A DNA stretch of 64,000 bases from Candidatus Zipacnadia bacterium. GTDB taxonomy: Bacteria; Armatimonadota; Zipacnadia; Zipacnadales; Zipacnadaceae. Shown here in pieces: positions 39,963 through 48,659 of the stretch. Numbering within the stretch: position 1 is the stretch's first letter; every line of letters begins with the position of its first letter. The notes beneath the pieces were generated by a model. The model saw only the letters and a list, made by a program, of their open reading frames with translations, had not been told where the DNA came from and did not search any database. A program made the translations under genes and the position numbers. The stretch is from positions 23,797 to 87,796 of the forward strand of contig JALGUR010000022.1 of NCBI GenBank assembly GCA_029820565.1, given 5' to 3'.

Positions 39963-41709
39963 TACTGTTTCTCCGAGAATGCGACAATATGTTTTACCAT
40001 CTGGGCACGGATATCTTGAATGGATTCTGTCTCGCTGATCAACTGATCCCGTTCCTTCAGGTCGGCCAGCCAATTCTCAGCCTGTTTTATGGCCACGGCA
40101 TCCGGATTGGTCTTCTTGGCGGCTTCCAGACAGTCAAGTAGAGTAGATAAGTAGCGCAAATCATCCTTGGCCTCACGCATGGTCTCCCACTTGATAGTCG
40201 GCACCGGCTCGCCCTTGCTCACCGGCACCGTCCAAGCCAGAGACCGCGCCTCGAGGAAGTCCCAACTGTTGGCGGCGAAGCGCCATTGATAGGCGAAATC
40301 ACAAGAGCCATCAAAGCCTCGACGATGACCCGCTTGCCGGCCTGGTGCCACTTGGCAACCTCTGTGCGGGCCTCTTCGTCTCCATAGGCCTCGCCGAACA
40401 GGTTGGGCAGGTCTATCCAATCCAGCAGGTACTCGCTTGCCGGAACGATGACGCTCAACGCGGTCCAGGCCTTAACCCCGAGGCTGTGGCGCTGCTCGCA
40501 GTCCTGCCGAACACGGTCCAGGTCGGCCATCTTGGGCTCGTCCTGCAGCATGATGTAGATGTCGTCGTAGCCGGCGGCGCGCAAGTAGGCCACAGACTCC
40601 TCATTGGCGTAAGCCTGTACTACACTGACATAAGTGTGGCCGTTGCCGAAGCCGGTCTGCTTCATGAGGCGCACGGCTCGTTCTGGTGGGCAATACCAGC
40701 CCACATTACCAACGCCGTGCGCGGCCATATCCCGGATATCGGCAATTATCTGTTCATCGGTTTTGTAAAACGGGTGCACAAACGTACGACCACCATTCAT
40801 CCAATGCTGATAGACTGAGGGGCTCTCATTTCTGACCCGCTCCCTCAGTTCCGGTTTCTCTTCCCTCAAATAAGCGTCTTTGTAACCACCAGCATAGTAC
40901 AGCCAACAAAACCACCGCGACTCCGAGAGACGGAAGGGCAAAACTTGCACTTTCAAAGGCAGGGAAATGCTGGAGACATTGGCAGCCTTGATGGTCACCG
41001 TCCCCTCATATATGCCTGGGACGGCGTCTTCGGGCACGTGCACTGTCAGCCAGAACTGCTTGAGCTCTTGGGCAACCAAATCAACCGGCAGCAAGGCTGA
41101 AGAATCGTGCATATCATGGCGCGCATACTTCAGGACGTTGTAGCCTACGCTGTACCTGCTGCCGAAGTGCACCGAGGTCAGCAGCTCATCGTCACGCAGC
41201 AGCAGGAGCGGCACGTACACCCAATTTTTTACCAAGTCGCCGCCGGTGTGGTCGGGAACAGTGACATACGCCCACTTGACGACCCGAATGTCCACCGTCG
41301 AGGAAGGTATGGTGTTGGTGGCGCAGCGCAGTGCGCTGACCTCCAACGTCACGCCTTGCAGGTCTTTGGTGGGCCAGATAGCCAGGCTGCCTGGCTCGTA
41401 TTCGCCGGGAGCCGCGAAGATGCACATGTCCCTGCAAGTTGATTCCTTGGGAGGGGTCACGGCTGGCTGCTCAAGGGTCGGCTGATTCAGACCCCACCAC
41501 CAGCCGCCCTCCTGCCCATAGTTGTACGGAGCAACGCCGAATACCACGATCTGCTCATTTTGCGGTAGCTCCTCCCAGGGCACAGCCGTACTGCGCACCA
41601 CTTCGGACCTCTGGGCCGGCCCCGGTAGGGCGGTGATAAGCAATACCATCGCCGCCATAATCCAGGTTATCATTTTCCCGCACTCGTCCTTTGCTAAGCG
41701 CTCTCGCAT
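39962..41709 (-). CDS. Exported glycoside-hydrolase-like protein with C-terminal DUF4091-type domain, one frameshift
   Basis: About 582 residues when one missing base near 40317-40320 is allowed for. As read, the first frame ends at 40219; the second frame carries GFDGSCDFAYQWRFAANSWD and RSLAWTVPVSKGEPVPTIKW, then continues to 39962. A single G deletion in the codon pair Glu-Gly explains it. The N-terminus is a signal peptide (MITWIMAAMVLLITALPG). The middle has beta-sandwich sequence and a TIM-barrel-like part (GYDDIYIMLQDEPK). The end TIKWETMREAKDDLRYL is typical of DUF4091/GH123-like proteins. The role is probably binding or cutting glycans outside the cell. It heads the operon with the radical-SAM enzyme. 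Confidence 0.75.
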
Positions 41710-41757
41710 TTAAGGCACCTCTATATGGTAGCATGCGGGAATTGGTGGGGTAGACTG

Positions 41758-42762
41758 CTAACTATTCAACTTTACAACCTGGCCAGTTTTGACCGACTCC
41801 AGTGCGGCCAGAGAGACCCGCAACGCAGCCAAGCCATCCTCGCCTGAGGCGAAGGGTGGCTTATCCTCGCGTATGGCTGCGGCAAAGGCGGCAATCTCAT
41901 CTACATACATGTCGTTCTCCGCTCGCTCCAGGACGGTCTCCTCTTCCTCCCGGGTGCGGAGCACAACGCGCTCCCCCTCAATCAGTTCTATGACGCCGTC
42001 TGGGCCCATGATGTGCTCCACAGAAGAGGTGGAAGTGCCCCGCGGTAGGCCCCAACTCAGCGAAAGCATGCCAATATCCCCCGAGGCGAACTGGACAATG
42101 ATTGTGGCTGTGTCTATCTCGGAGTCAATGCCAGCAAGCTCCGCCGCACCCGCAGAGAAGGTCTGCCCCATAGCCATCACGGTGGTCGGCTCCGATTTAA
42201 ACAACTGTCGCCACTGGTCAAAATAATGAGGGCCTATGTCAACCAGCGGTCCACCGCTCATCACCTTGTCATGAATCCAGGACTTGTAGCGAATTTCTAT
42301 GCCCGAGACCACGCGATACATGGTCGGGCGTCCGATGGTTCTATCGTTTACCAGTTGCGCAATCTTTCTGCCCGGTTCCCAGAACCGCTTACACAGGGCC
42401 ACGCCGAATTTCACCCCGTTGCGCTCGCGGGCGGCGATCATCGCCTTAGCACCGTCTATAGTCGTGGCTATTGGTTTCTCGCAGAAGACGTGATAGCCCA
42501 AGTCCATCGCGGCCACACTCATCTCTGAGTGCAGATAGTTAGGCACGCAGACCGATACCACGTCAACACCGGGCTGCTGGAGGCCCTCGCGGTAGTCAGT
42601 GAACCACGCCGGGAAGCCGAAGTCAGCATAGGCGGCCTTCGCTCGGTCTTCCTGAATATCTACCGTGGCTGCCAACTCGGCACCTTCCACCTGTTGCCAG
42701 CACTCGGCGTGCTTGCGCCCCAAGTCACCAGCGCCAATCACGCATACTCCGATTGGTTGCAT
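41758..42762 (-). CDS. Gfo/Idh/MocA family oxidoreductase
   Basis: A 334-residue NAD(P)-dependent oxidoreductase. Binding loop CVIGAGDLGRKHAECW, VCVPNYLHSEMSVAAMDLG and the EKP motif in HVFCEKPIATTIDGAKAMI are present; the C-terminal domain has the DIGPHYFDQWRQLF motif with the conserved Asp and His. Its place at the end of a three-gene leftward group with NagB and a PIG-L deacetylase suggests an amino-sugar or N-acetylhexosamine derivative as substrate. The ribosome site AAGGAGTG precedes the ATG well. Confidence 0.91.
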   Translation of the reverse strand: MQPIGVCVIGAGDLGRKHAECWQQVEGAELAATVDIQEDRAKAAYADFGFPAWFTDYREGLQQPGVDVVSVCVPNYLHSEMSVAAMDLGYHVFCEKPIATTIDGAKAMIAARERNGVKFGVALCKRFWEPGRKIAQLVNDRTIGRPTMYRVVSGIEIRYKSWIHDKVMSGGPLVDIGPHYFDQWRQLFKSEPTTVMAMGQTFSAGAAELAGIDSEIDTATIIVQFASGDIGMLSLSWGLPRGTSTSSVEHIMGPDGVIELIEGERVVLRTREEEETVLERAENDMYVDEIAAFAAAIREDKPPFASGEDGLAALRVSLAALESVKTGQVVKLNS

Positions 42763-42796
42763 TCTGTTTCACTCCTTATTCCGTCATTTATCTTCC

Positions 42797-43546
42797 CTAA
42801 TGCGTATCAGGGAAGAACTTGGCCAATTGCTGGATCGGAGCAGGACGGTTGAACCTCGCACACAGGGCAAAAGCCTCAGCAAAGGTGATGCCGCAAGCCG
42901 CGCCATAGTGGCGCGCGGTGGCCTCCACCTGAGCGAATATATCGGTCCGGTGGTGATCCTGAAGGAACTGGTGTTGGCTCTTATGAGCCTGCAATGCTTC
43001 TATTTTCAGGTCAAAGGTGGCGGTTATATCCGCATAGATTGAAGGGACAAATGGTGTGCCGGGCAGCGGAGCGTAGTAAAAAGTCCAGGGAATCATTGAA
43101 GACGGAGGATATTCGCTCTCTCTTTCGGCATTGCTGGCATTCAGGCTGGCATTAAGAGCGAGTTCGGCGACGCAGCGATGGTGGTGGTGGTAATCATCTA
43201 GGACACCAACGAATAACAAGTGAGGGTCCGCGCGGCGAAACAAGTTACGGAAATCCATCTCCAGTGCCTGATAGTCATTGTGATAACGGTCCATAAAATC
43301 GTCATCGCCATACCCCAGCCACTCCAGTGTGACGCCTAATATCTGACAGGCTTCAAGCATCTCCTGGTGGCGGACTTCGGCTCTTTTTTCACGTGTAGCG
43401 CCGGGCAAGCCCCCCATATTCCCATTCAGTGCCACCCCTACCGTCACGTCAAGCCCGGCCTGAGCCTGCAAGGCGAGTGTACCCGATACCATCATCTCAT
43501 CATCAGGGTGCGCCACTACCGCTAATACGCGTAGGTTTTCGGCCAT
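42797..43546 (-). CDS. PIG-L/LmbE family deacetylase
   Basis: A 249-residue zinc-dependent N-deacetylase. The metal motif VVAHPDDEMMVSG stands at the start, GYGDDDFMDRYH follows, and the third ligand region is DYHHHHRCVAELAL. Relatives deacetylate GlcNAc-containing lipids or sugars (bacillithiol BshB, mycothiol MshB, chitobiose). With the adjacent NagB, a job releasing acetate from an N-acetylglucosamine compound before deamination is reasonable. It lies 34 bases after nothing upstream of note: the NagB stop is 101 bases away, and the Gfo/Idh start follows at 34 bases. Confidence 0.91.
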   Translation of the reverse strand: MAENLRVLAVVAHPDDEMMVSGTLALQAQAGLDVTVGVALNGNMGGLPGATREKRAEVRHQEMLEACQILGVTLEWLGYGDDDFMDRYHNDYQALEMDFRNLFRRADPHLLFVGVLDDYHHHHRCVAELALNASLNASNAERESEYPPSSMIPWTFYYAPLPGTPFVPSIYADITATFDLKIEALQAHKSQHQFLQDHHRTDIFAQVEATARHYGAACGITFAEAFALCARFNRPAPIQQLAKFFPDTH

Positions 43547-43647
43547 CTAAATCACCGTATGCTGCAGTCTCACTGGAAGTTTGATTCTTTGATACGCTAC
43601 GGACCAATTCCTGTCAAATCGTGCCTTTTGTGTCAGGTTATTCCATA

Positions 43648-44475
43648 CTACTGCAACTGAGGCGCAGGCAGTTCCGCGACATACGAGGCAATCGTCAGCA
43701 CGCAGTCGGGATGCTCCTGGAAGAAGGAAGCGGGAACCTGCGGGGTAATCGGACCATGAACTACCTTGCGGATGATCGCCGACTGCCAGCGGCGGTTGAG
43801 ATAAAAATGAATCTGCCGCGCACCCAGTATCTCCTTCATACCAATGGTAACGGCTCGCCGGGGGATGATGTCACGGTTGCCGCGGGCACAGGTTACTGAG
43901 TTAATCAACCGGGTCTCTCGCGTCAAACTTAGGACGCGGGTAGGCAAGTTTTTGAACACTTGGGGGGGCACGTCTTCGCCTGGTTCCGGTGGCTCGTTGA
44001 AAGCAATGTGCCCATTGATACCAATGCCGCCAAAGGCAATGTCAATCCCGCCTAAGTCATCAATTCTCTGTAGAACAGTCTCCGGGCAATGCGGATCAGG
44101 AAAGATAGTGTTTTCCTTCGGTATGCGCTTGTCTTCGTCCAGACGCGAATAGAGTTCCCTGTCCATAAAGGCTCTAAAACTGAGGGGATGATCCAGGGGC
44201 AGCCACTCGTCGTTGTCGTCAAGGTACTCGTCCATATTGAAGCAGACGAGGTTCTCGCAGCTTATGCCTTCAGTATTGCACAGACGAGCAAAACGGCGGT
44301 ACTGGCCAACCGGTCCGACCGGGACGATGAATGTGGTCGGCCGGTCCGCCGCGTTGTTCTCGCGCACCTTGTTAGCCATAACCCGAGCGAAATCGTTGTA
44401 GAGGTCTTCTTCGGTCTCCAGGATTTCGATTTTGATGGGGCTACCCGTGCCCAGTTGATGTCCAGGAATCTCCAT
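43648..44475 (-). CDS. nagB: Glucosamine-6-phosphate deaminase
   Basis: Converts glucosamine-6-phosphate to fructose-6-phosphate and ammonia. The 275 residues hold the family motifs: FIVPVGPVGQYRRF (the phosphate-loop strand, atypical as it lacks the TGxTP form), VCFNMDEYLDDNDEWLPLDH with the catalytic Asp, DIAFGGIGINGHIAFNEPPE with the His-Glu pair, and AVTIGMKEILGARQIHFYLN. The allosteric residues of E. coli NagB were not checked. It is the first gene of the leftward NagB - PIG-L - Gfo/Idh group. The ribosome site is 17 bases from the ATG, so the start could be slightly different. Confidence 0.9.
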   Translation of the reverse strand: MEIPGHQLGTGSPIKIEILETEEDLYNDFARVMANKVRENNAADRPTTFIVPVGPVGQYRRFARLCNTEGISCENLVCFNMDEYLDDNDEWLPLDHPLSFRAFMDRELYSRLDEDKRIPKENTIFPDPHCPETVLQRIDDLGGIDIAFGGIGINGHIAFNEPPEPGEDVPPQVFKNLPTRVLSLTRETRLINSVTCARGNRDIIPRRAVTIGMKEILGARQIHFYLNRRWQSAIIRKVVHGPITPQVPASFFQEHPDCVLTIASYVAELPAPQLQ

Positions 44476-44621
44476 TATTTCGATTGTAGTTCACTCTCCT
44501 TGATTGACTGTACCATTTACTATACATATCAGCACTCGGTCAGTCAAGGTTGCAAACCCAGACACCGCTCAACTGGAGAAGTCTGTTTAAGTTACTACTT
44601 GCCCGTCATGGCAGATTGTAC

Positions 44622-44651
44622 TTGACAAGACCGCTACTAATCTGGTATCAT
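44622..44651 (+). promoter_or_regulatory. Sigma-70 promoter candidate, upstream of the porin
   Basis: TTGACA (44622-44627), 18-bp spacer, TATCAT (44646-44651). First of two promoter-like sequences in the 435-base gap before the porin. Confidence 0.5.
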
Positions 44652-44698
44652 AAGAGACACTGGGGGCATACAAGTTGCTTCGGCGTGGACTTGCATAG

Positions 44699-44727
44699 TT
44701 GACAAATCCCCCCTATTATTGTAAACT
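44699..44727 (+). promoter_or_regulatory. Sigma-70 promoter candidate, porin-proximal
   Basis: TTGACA (44699-44704), 17-bp spacer, TAAACT (44722-44727). A transcript starting near 44734 would contain the 28-codon ORF and hairpin described next. Confidence 0.6.
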
Positions 44728-44761
44728 TGCAGACCAGCGTGGGCAGTTACACGGAGAGAAG

Positions 44762-44848
44762 ATGATTCTGGCCGTGTGGAAATCAAAAAGTAAGTCTGGC
44801 CGCAGCGGGACATTAGCCGACCTCGTGGGCCAGGCCTGCTTTATTTAA
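44762..44848 (+). CDS. Possible leader peptide (28 residues)
   Basis: ATG at 44762 follows GGAGAGAAG at close range. The peptide begins MILAVWKSKSKSGRSG and ends with Cys-Phe-Ile. It lies wholly in the leader of the porin gene and spans a hairpin, as a regulatory leader peptide would. Nothing else supports it being translated. Confidence 0.35.
   Translation: MILAVWKSKSKSGRSGTLADLVGQACFI
44796..44846 (+). promoter_or_regulatory. Attenuator-like hairpin with alternative pairing
   Basis: CTGGCC at 44796-44801 and another CTGGCC at 44768-44773 can each pair with GGCCAG at 44828-44833. Past the hairpin comes GCCTGC and TTTATTT (44840-44846). Two competing left arms and a T-rich tail are the pattern of a transcription attenuator, here inside the 28-codon leader ORF before the porin gene. 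Stem loops are long, so stability is uncertain. Confidence 0.35.
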
Positions 44849-44910
44849 TAAATCGCCGTCGCCGTATGATGACGGCACCGAGGGATATTCCAAACTATGG
44901 GAGGGATACT

Positions 44911-46038
44911 ATGAAGAAGTACACGCTGCTAATGGTAGTTGCAGTAGCATTGGCTGTTGTGTATCCTGCTATTGCCCAGCAGACGGCACAGGATATTGAC
45001 GCTAAGCTACAAGAACTGGACGCAAAGATGCAAGAAATGGAAGAACTCAAGCAGGACTTAGAGGCGCTGCGAGGGGAACTGGAGGCGGCCCCGGCCAAGC
45101 CCAGTTGGGCGGACCGGGTCAGCATTAACGGCTACTTCCAGACCCGGTATACGGCACGCGACTGGCCTAACGCCCAGGACGACTTTAGCCTGCGGCGGAT
45201 GTACATCAACATGATCATCAAGGCTAATGAGCGCACCAATGCGGTGATTAGCTGGACACGCATTGGTCCCGACCCTATCGCGACCTCGAGCACCGACTGG
45301 TGCAACGTCTTCGTGGATTACAAGTTGTCGGATTTGTGGACGACGCGTATCGGCCAGGCTCCGGACTGGTTTGGTCTGGAGACCATGCAGGGCTCCTCAG
45401 CCCGTATGGCTCTGGAGCGGGCACGAGTTCTGGAGGCAGGCTTGTTGGCAGACGCGGGTGCTCCTACCCAAACCCCGGGGCTGTACTTTGCTGGACCGTG
45501 GGACCGGGGGATATGGTTCATCCGCAACCCGCGAGGCAACGAGCCCCAGGCTATATTCGGGGTGATGAACGGTCAGTTCCGTGGCAACGATGCGAACACT
45601 AACAAAACCGTGTCAGTGGACCTGAAGTGGAACCGCCCCTGGGGGCAGTTCGGCGCCAGTTGGTTGGACGGCGAGTTCACCGGTGCAGCTACCAATGACC
45701 GCAATGCCCTGTTGGGCTATGCACGGTGGGACCCGCCCGACACCCGTTGGGCTTTGCAGGGGGAGTACGTTGAAGGCGAAATATGGAGTAACGATATTGA
45801 TGGCTGGTATGCTCAGGCAGAATATGCCGGTGCCACGCCTGGGGGTACGGCGTTTCTGAAGTGTGAGGAATTCGACCCGGATGACGCCACCGCTGGGGAC
45901 ACGTACGACGCCTGGCACCTGGGCTACGCCCAGTGGCTGGACCAGAATAATGAAGTGACCCTGCAGTATACCGACGCTGAGGTGGGAACTGCCGGTCGGG
46001 ACGAAGTCGGTCTGCAGTGGCAGTTCGGGTTCAGATAG
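44911..46038 (+). CDS. Outer-membrane porin-like beta-barrel with N-terminal coiled coil
   Basis: A 375-residue protein of phosphate-selective porin O/P style. Signal peptide (YTLLMVVAVALAVVYPAIAQ), a short coiled coil of Glu/Leu/Lys heptads (about residues 24-60: LQELDAKMQEMEELKQDLEA) which may tether it to the cell wall or form a trimer, then alternating strands of an outer-membrane barrel starting VSINGYFQTRYTARD and ending EVGLQWQFGFR with a terminal Phe-Arg close to the usual aromatic end. Start 44911 has GGGAGGG upstream; frame open to 44866. It supports a diderm envelope. Confidence 0.82.
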   Translation: MKKYTLLMVVAVALAVVYPAIAQQTAQDIDAKLQELDAKMQEMEELKQDLEALRGELEAAPAKPSWADRVSINGYFQTRYTARDWPNAQDDFSLRRMYINMIIKANERTNAVISWTRIGPDPIATSSTDWCNVFVDYKLSDLWTTRIGQAPDWFGLETMQGSSARMALERARVLEAGLLADAGAPTQTPGLYFAGPWDRGIWFIRNPRGNEPQAIFGVMNGQFRGNDANTNKTVSVDLKWNRPWGQFGASWLDGEFTGAATNDRNALLGYARWDPPDTRWALQGEYVEGEIWSNDIDGWYAQAEYAGATPGGTAFLKCEEFDPDDATAGDTYDAWHLGYAQWLDQNNEVTLQYTDAEVGTAGRDEVGLQWQFGFR

Positions 46039-46098
46039 TGGTTAGTGGTCGAGCGAATTGGCGAGTAGTGTGAGTGATTACACCATCGGTAGCTAATT

Positions 46099-46174
46099 GC
46101 CTCGTCCGGGGAGGTCAGTGGCCGAGCACCGGGTGCAAATGTCCCGGCGGATTGCTGATTTCACCGGACGAGGT
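46099..46174 (+). other. Structured RNA candidate upstream of iorA
   Basis: A 10-bp perfect helix CCTCGTCCGG (46100-46109)/CCGGACGAGG (46164-46173), plus an outer G-U pair, closes a 54-nt interior. Inside, TCAG (46115-46118)/CTGA (46155-46158) and CCGGG (46129-46133)/CCCGG (46143-46147) can also pair. It ends 57 bases before the iorA start. It does not match a riboswitch that I know, and lacks a T run to be a plain terminator. Confidence 0.45.
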
Positions 46175-46230
46175 TCTGTATCAGTACCATTACTCAAAAC
46201 CGCACATGCGCATTGAGTACCATATCCCCA

Positions 46231-47976
46231 ATGACGGAAACCGTGACCTCCGTACTGTTATCAGGCAATGAAGCCATCGCCCAGGGCGCCTATGAGGCGG
46301 GCGTGGCATTTGCCTCAGGCTATCCCGGGACGCCCTCCTCAGAGGTCTTAGAGACCCTAAGTAGACTGACCGCTATACCGGTAGAGTGGGCCCCTAATGA
46401 GAAGGCAGCCCTGGAAGCGGCTGTCGGGGCTTCATTAGCCGGCGCCCGCGCTCTGGTTACGATGAAGCACGTGGGTCTGAATGTGGCCGCCGATCCTCTA
46501 TTTACTGCCGCTTATACCGGAATTGAAGGCGGATTAGTGGTCATAACCGGCGACGACCCCGGGATGTACAGTTCCCAGAATGAGCAGGATAACCGCCACT
46601 ACGCGTTCGCCGCTCAAGTCCCGATGCTGGAGCCGGCCGATTCCCAGGAGGCTCTGAACTTCGCTCGGCAAGCGTTTGAACTCAGCGAGCAGTTTGATAT
46701 TCCCGTACTGGTGCGCAGCACCACTCGCCTCAGCCATACCAAGTGTGTCGTCCATCCAGAAACTCCCGAATTATTACAAAGAACTTACGAGCCGGCTGAG
46801 AATCGCCCCAAGTATGTGATGATACCGGCTCATGCCCGCGAGCGCCATCGCGATTTACTGGCACGCATCAGGCGACTGAGACAAGTAAGTAACACAGAGC
46901 AGTTTAATCGTATTGAGCCGGGAGATACCAGGCTCGGTATCATCGCCTCCGGCATTGCTTACCAGTGCGCCAAGGAGGTTGCTCCCCAGGCCAGTTTTCT
47001 GAAGATCGGAATGCCGTTTCCGTTCCCGGGCGAAGTAGTACAGCAGTTCGCGGCCAGTGTTGACCGACTGGTCGTATTTGAGGAACTTGACCGCGTCCTG
47101 GAGCAGCAAGTACGGGGGCTGGGACTGGAGTGTGAAGCTAAGCCGGACTCAATGCTCACCGGAGAACTGTCAGTGCAAAGCGCTGCTCAGGTCATCCGGG
47201 ATGAGCAGGCGCAGCCAACCACAGACGCGTTAGTGCCAATCCGGCCGCCGATAATGTGCGGTGGCTGCCCCCACCGGCCGGTTTTTTATATTCTGAAGAA
47301 GTTGAAGGCATATGTTACCGGTGATATCGGCTGCTATACTCTGGCAGTTCTCCCTCCACTGGAGATACTTCAGACCTGTCTGTGTATGGGTGCTGGTGTC
47401 GGTCAAGCCCATGGCATCGCCCAGGTCTATGACGGCGACCGTCCTATCGTGGCGGTCATTGGCGATTCTACATTTGTCCATTCGGGAATTACCGGACTCA
47501 TCAATATGGTCTATAATCAGTCAGCCGCTACTGTGGTCATTCTGGACAATGGCACCACGGCGATGACCGGCGGGCAATATCACCCAGCCACGGGACTGAA
47601 CTTGCGTGGGGAGCCTGCTCCCCAGTTAAACATGGTTGCTTTGTGCCAAGCGATAGGCGTAGAGCGAGTGCGAGTCGTTGATCCTTACGATTTACAACAG
47701 TTGGAAGAGACACTCAGGGAGGAAACGACCACTGAAGAGTTATCCGTAGTCATTGCCCGCCGGCCCTGTGTACTGCTGGAGCGCAAGTCGCTGGGGCGGT
47801 TAGAATTTGATGCCGATGCTTGTGTGGCCTGTGGGTTGTGCCTGGATTTGGGGTGCCCCGCATTAGTTCAGGACAGTGAAACTGAACAGCGACAACCTGC
47901 AATTCATGCGACTTTTTGCAATGGCTGTGGAGTGTGTGCGCAAGTCTGCCCGCGGCAGGCGCTAAACATAACTTGA
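46231..47976 (+). CDS. iorA: Indolepyruvate ferredoxin oxidoreductase, alpha subunit
   Basis: Thiamine-diphosphate enzyme that oxidises aryl-pyruvates (from Trp, Phe, Tyr transamination) to aryl-acetyl-CoA, reducing ferredoxin. The 581 residues include the N-terminal pyrimidine domain (NEAIAQGAYEAGVAFASGYP), the TPP-binding domain (GDIGCYTLAVLPPLE, VIGDSTFVHSGITGLINMVY, DNGTTAMTGGQ) and two C-terminal [4Fe-4S] sites: CVACGLCLDLGCP and CNGCGVCAQVCP. The start at 46231 is chosen to match the family; no strong ribosome site. It is followed after three bases by iorB. Confidence 0.95.
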   Translation: MTETVTSVLLSGNEAIAQGAYEAGVAFASGYPGTPSSEVLETLSRLTAIPVEWAPNEKAALEAAVGASLAGARALVTMKHVGLNVAADPLFTAAYTGIEGGLVVITGDDPGMYSSQNEQDNRHYAFAAQVPMLEPADSQEALNFARQAFELSEQFDIPVLVRSTTRLSHTKCVVHPETPELLQRTYEPAENRPKYVMIPAHARERHRDLLARIRRLRQVSNTEQFNRIEPGDTRLGIIASGIAYQCAKEVAPQASFLKIGMPFPFPGEVVQQFAASVDRLVVFEELDRVLEQQVRGLGLECEAKPDSMLTGELSVQSAAQVIRDEQAQPTTDALVPIRPPIMCGGCPHRPVFYILKKLKAYVTGDIGCYTLAVLPPLEILQTCLCMGAGVGQAHGIAQVYDGDRPIVAVIGDSTFVHSGITGLINMVYNQSAATVVILDNGTTAMTGGQYHPATGLNLRGEPAPQLNMVALCQAIGVERVRVVDPYDLQQLEETLREETTTEELSVVIARRPCVLLERKSLGRLEFDADACVACGLCLDLGCPALVQDSETEQRQPAIHATFCNGCGVCAQVCPRQALNIT

Positions 47977-47979
47977 GAA

Positions 47980-48579
47980 ATGAACAGCCCAGAGTCCGGT
48001 TCAATAATATTAGTGGGAGTGGGCGGGCAAGGCGTGTTGACGGCGGCAGAAATTGTCGCCCAGGCCTGCCTGCAGGAAGGATATGATGTAAAGAAGAGCG
48101 AAGTACACGGTATGGCCCAGCGCGGCGGCAGCGTGGTCAGCCATGTGCGCTATGCTCACAACGGGTCGGTCGCTGCACCGCTACCCAGGCCCGGAACCGT
48201 CAATTTAATAGTGGGCTTTGAACTAATAGAGGCAGTGCGGGCCCTTAGTTGGCTAACACCAAAGGGTCAGGCAGTGGTGAACGACGTGCTGCTGGCCCCG
48301 CCTTCGGCTAATCGGGCCCAGGTACCGAGTAAGCAATATTGTTTAGCAAAGGTCAAAAAGCATACCCAGCGGATAGTAGTAGTGGATGGGGAGGAATTGG
48401 CCCAGCAGATAGGGAATATACGCACTATCAACACAGCCATTGTCGGAGCCGCGGCGGCTTTGCTGCCCATATCGTGGCATACTTGGCGCGAAGCAATGGA
48501 GCAATCAGTACCCGCCGGTACGGCTGAAATAAACTGGCAGGCCTTTGAACTGGGGTACGCGAAAGCCGCCCGTGTGTGA
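47980..48579 (+). CDS. iorB: Indolepyruvate ferredoxin oxidoreductase, beta subunit
   Basis: Gamma-type domain subunit (199 residues) that completes the IorAB heterodimer. It has the family opening IILVGVGGQGVLTAAEIVAQ, KKSEVHGMAQRGGSVVSHVR and NLIVGFELIEAVRALSWL. It binds CoA-side substrates and assists oxidation. Partner of the gene just upstream, in one long operon with two aryl-CoA ligases and a Liv-type importer. ATG is three bases after the iorA stop codon TGA. Confidence 0.94.
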   Translation: MNSPESGSIILVGVGGQGVLTAAEIVAQACLQEGYDVKKSEVHGMAQRGGSVVSHVRYAHNGSVAAPLPRPGTVNLIVGFELIEAVRALSWLTPKGQAVVNDVLLAPPSANRAQVPSKQYCLAKVKKHTQRIVVVDGEELAQQIGNIRTINTAIVGAAAALLPISWHTWREAMEQSVPAGTAEINWQAFELGYAKAARV

Positions 48580-48659
48580 ATACTGAATTAAAAGTAGCTG
48601 GGGCAGGAACTGGCCAGCGCCAGGCGAATATTCGTTAGTAAGTGCGAGGTGACAATAGA

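Noticed and set aside
40290..40330. Programmed ribosomal frameshift in the DUF4091-like gene
   Set aside because: No slippery heptamer or downstream pseudoknot is visible; a base loss is simpler.
46099..46174. Known riboswitch such as cobalamin, SAM, fluoride, THF or T-box
   Set aside because: Core sequences of these classes are missing, so it is listed only as an unidentified structure.
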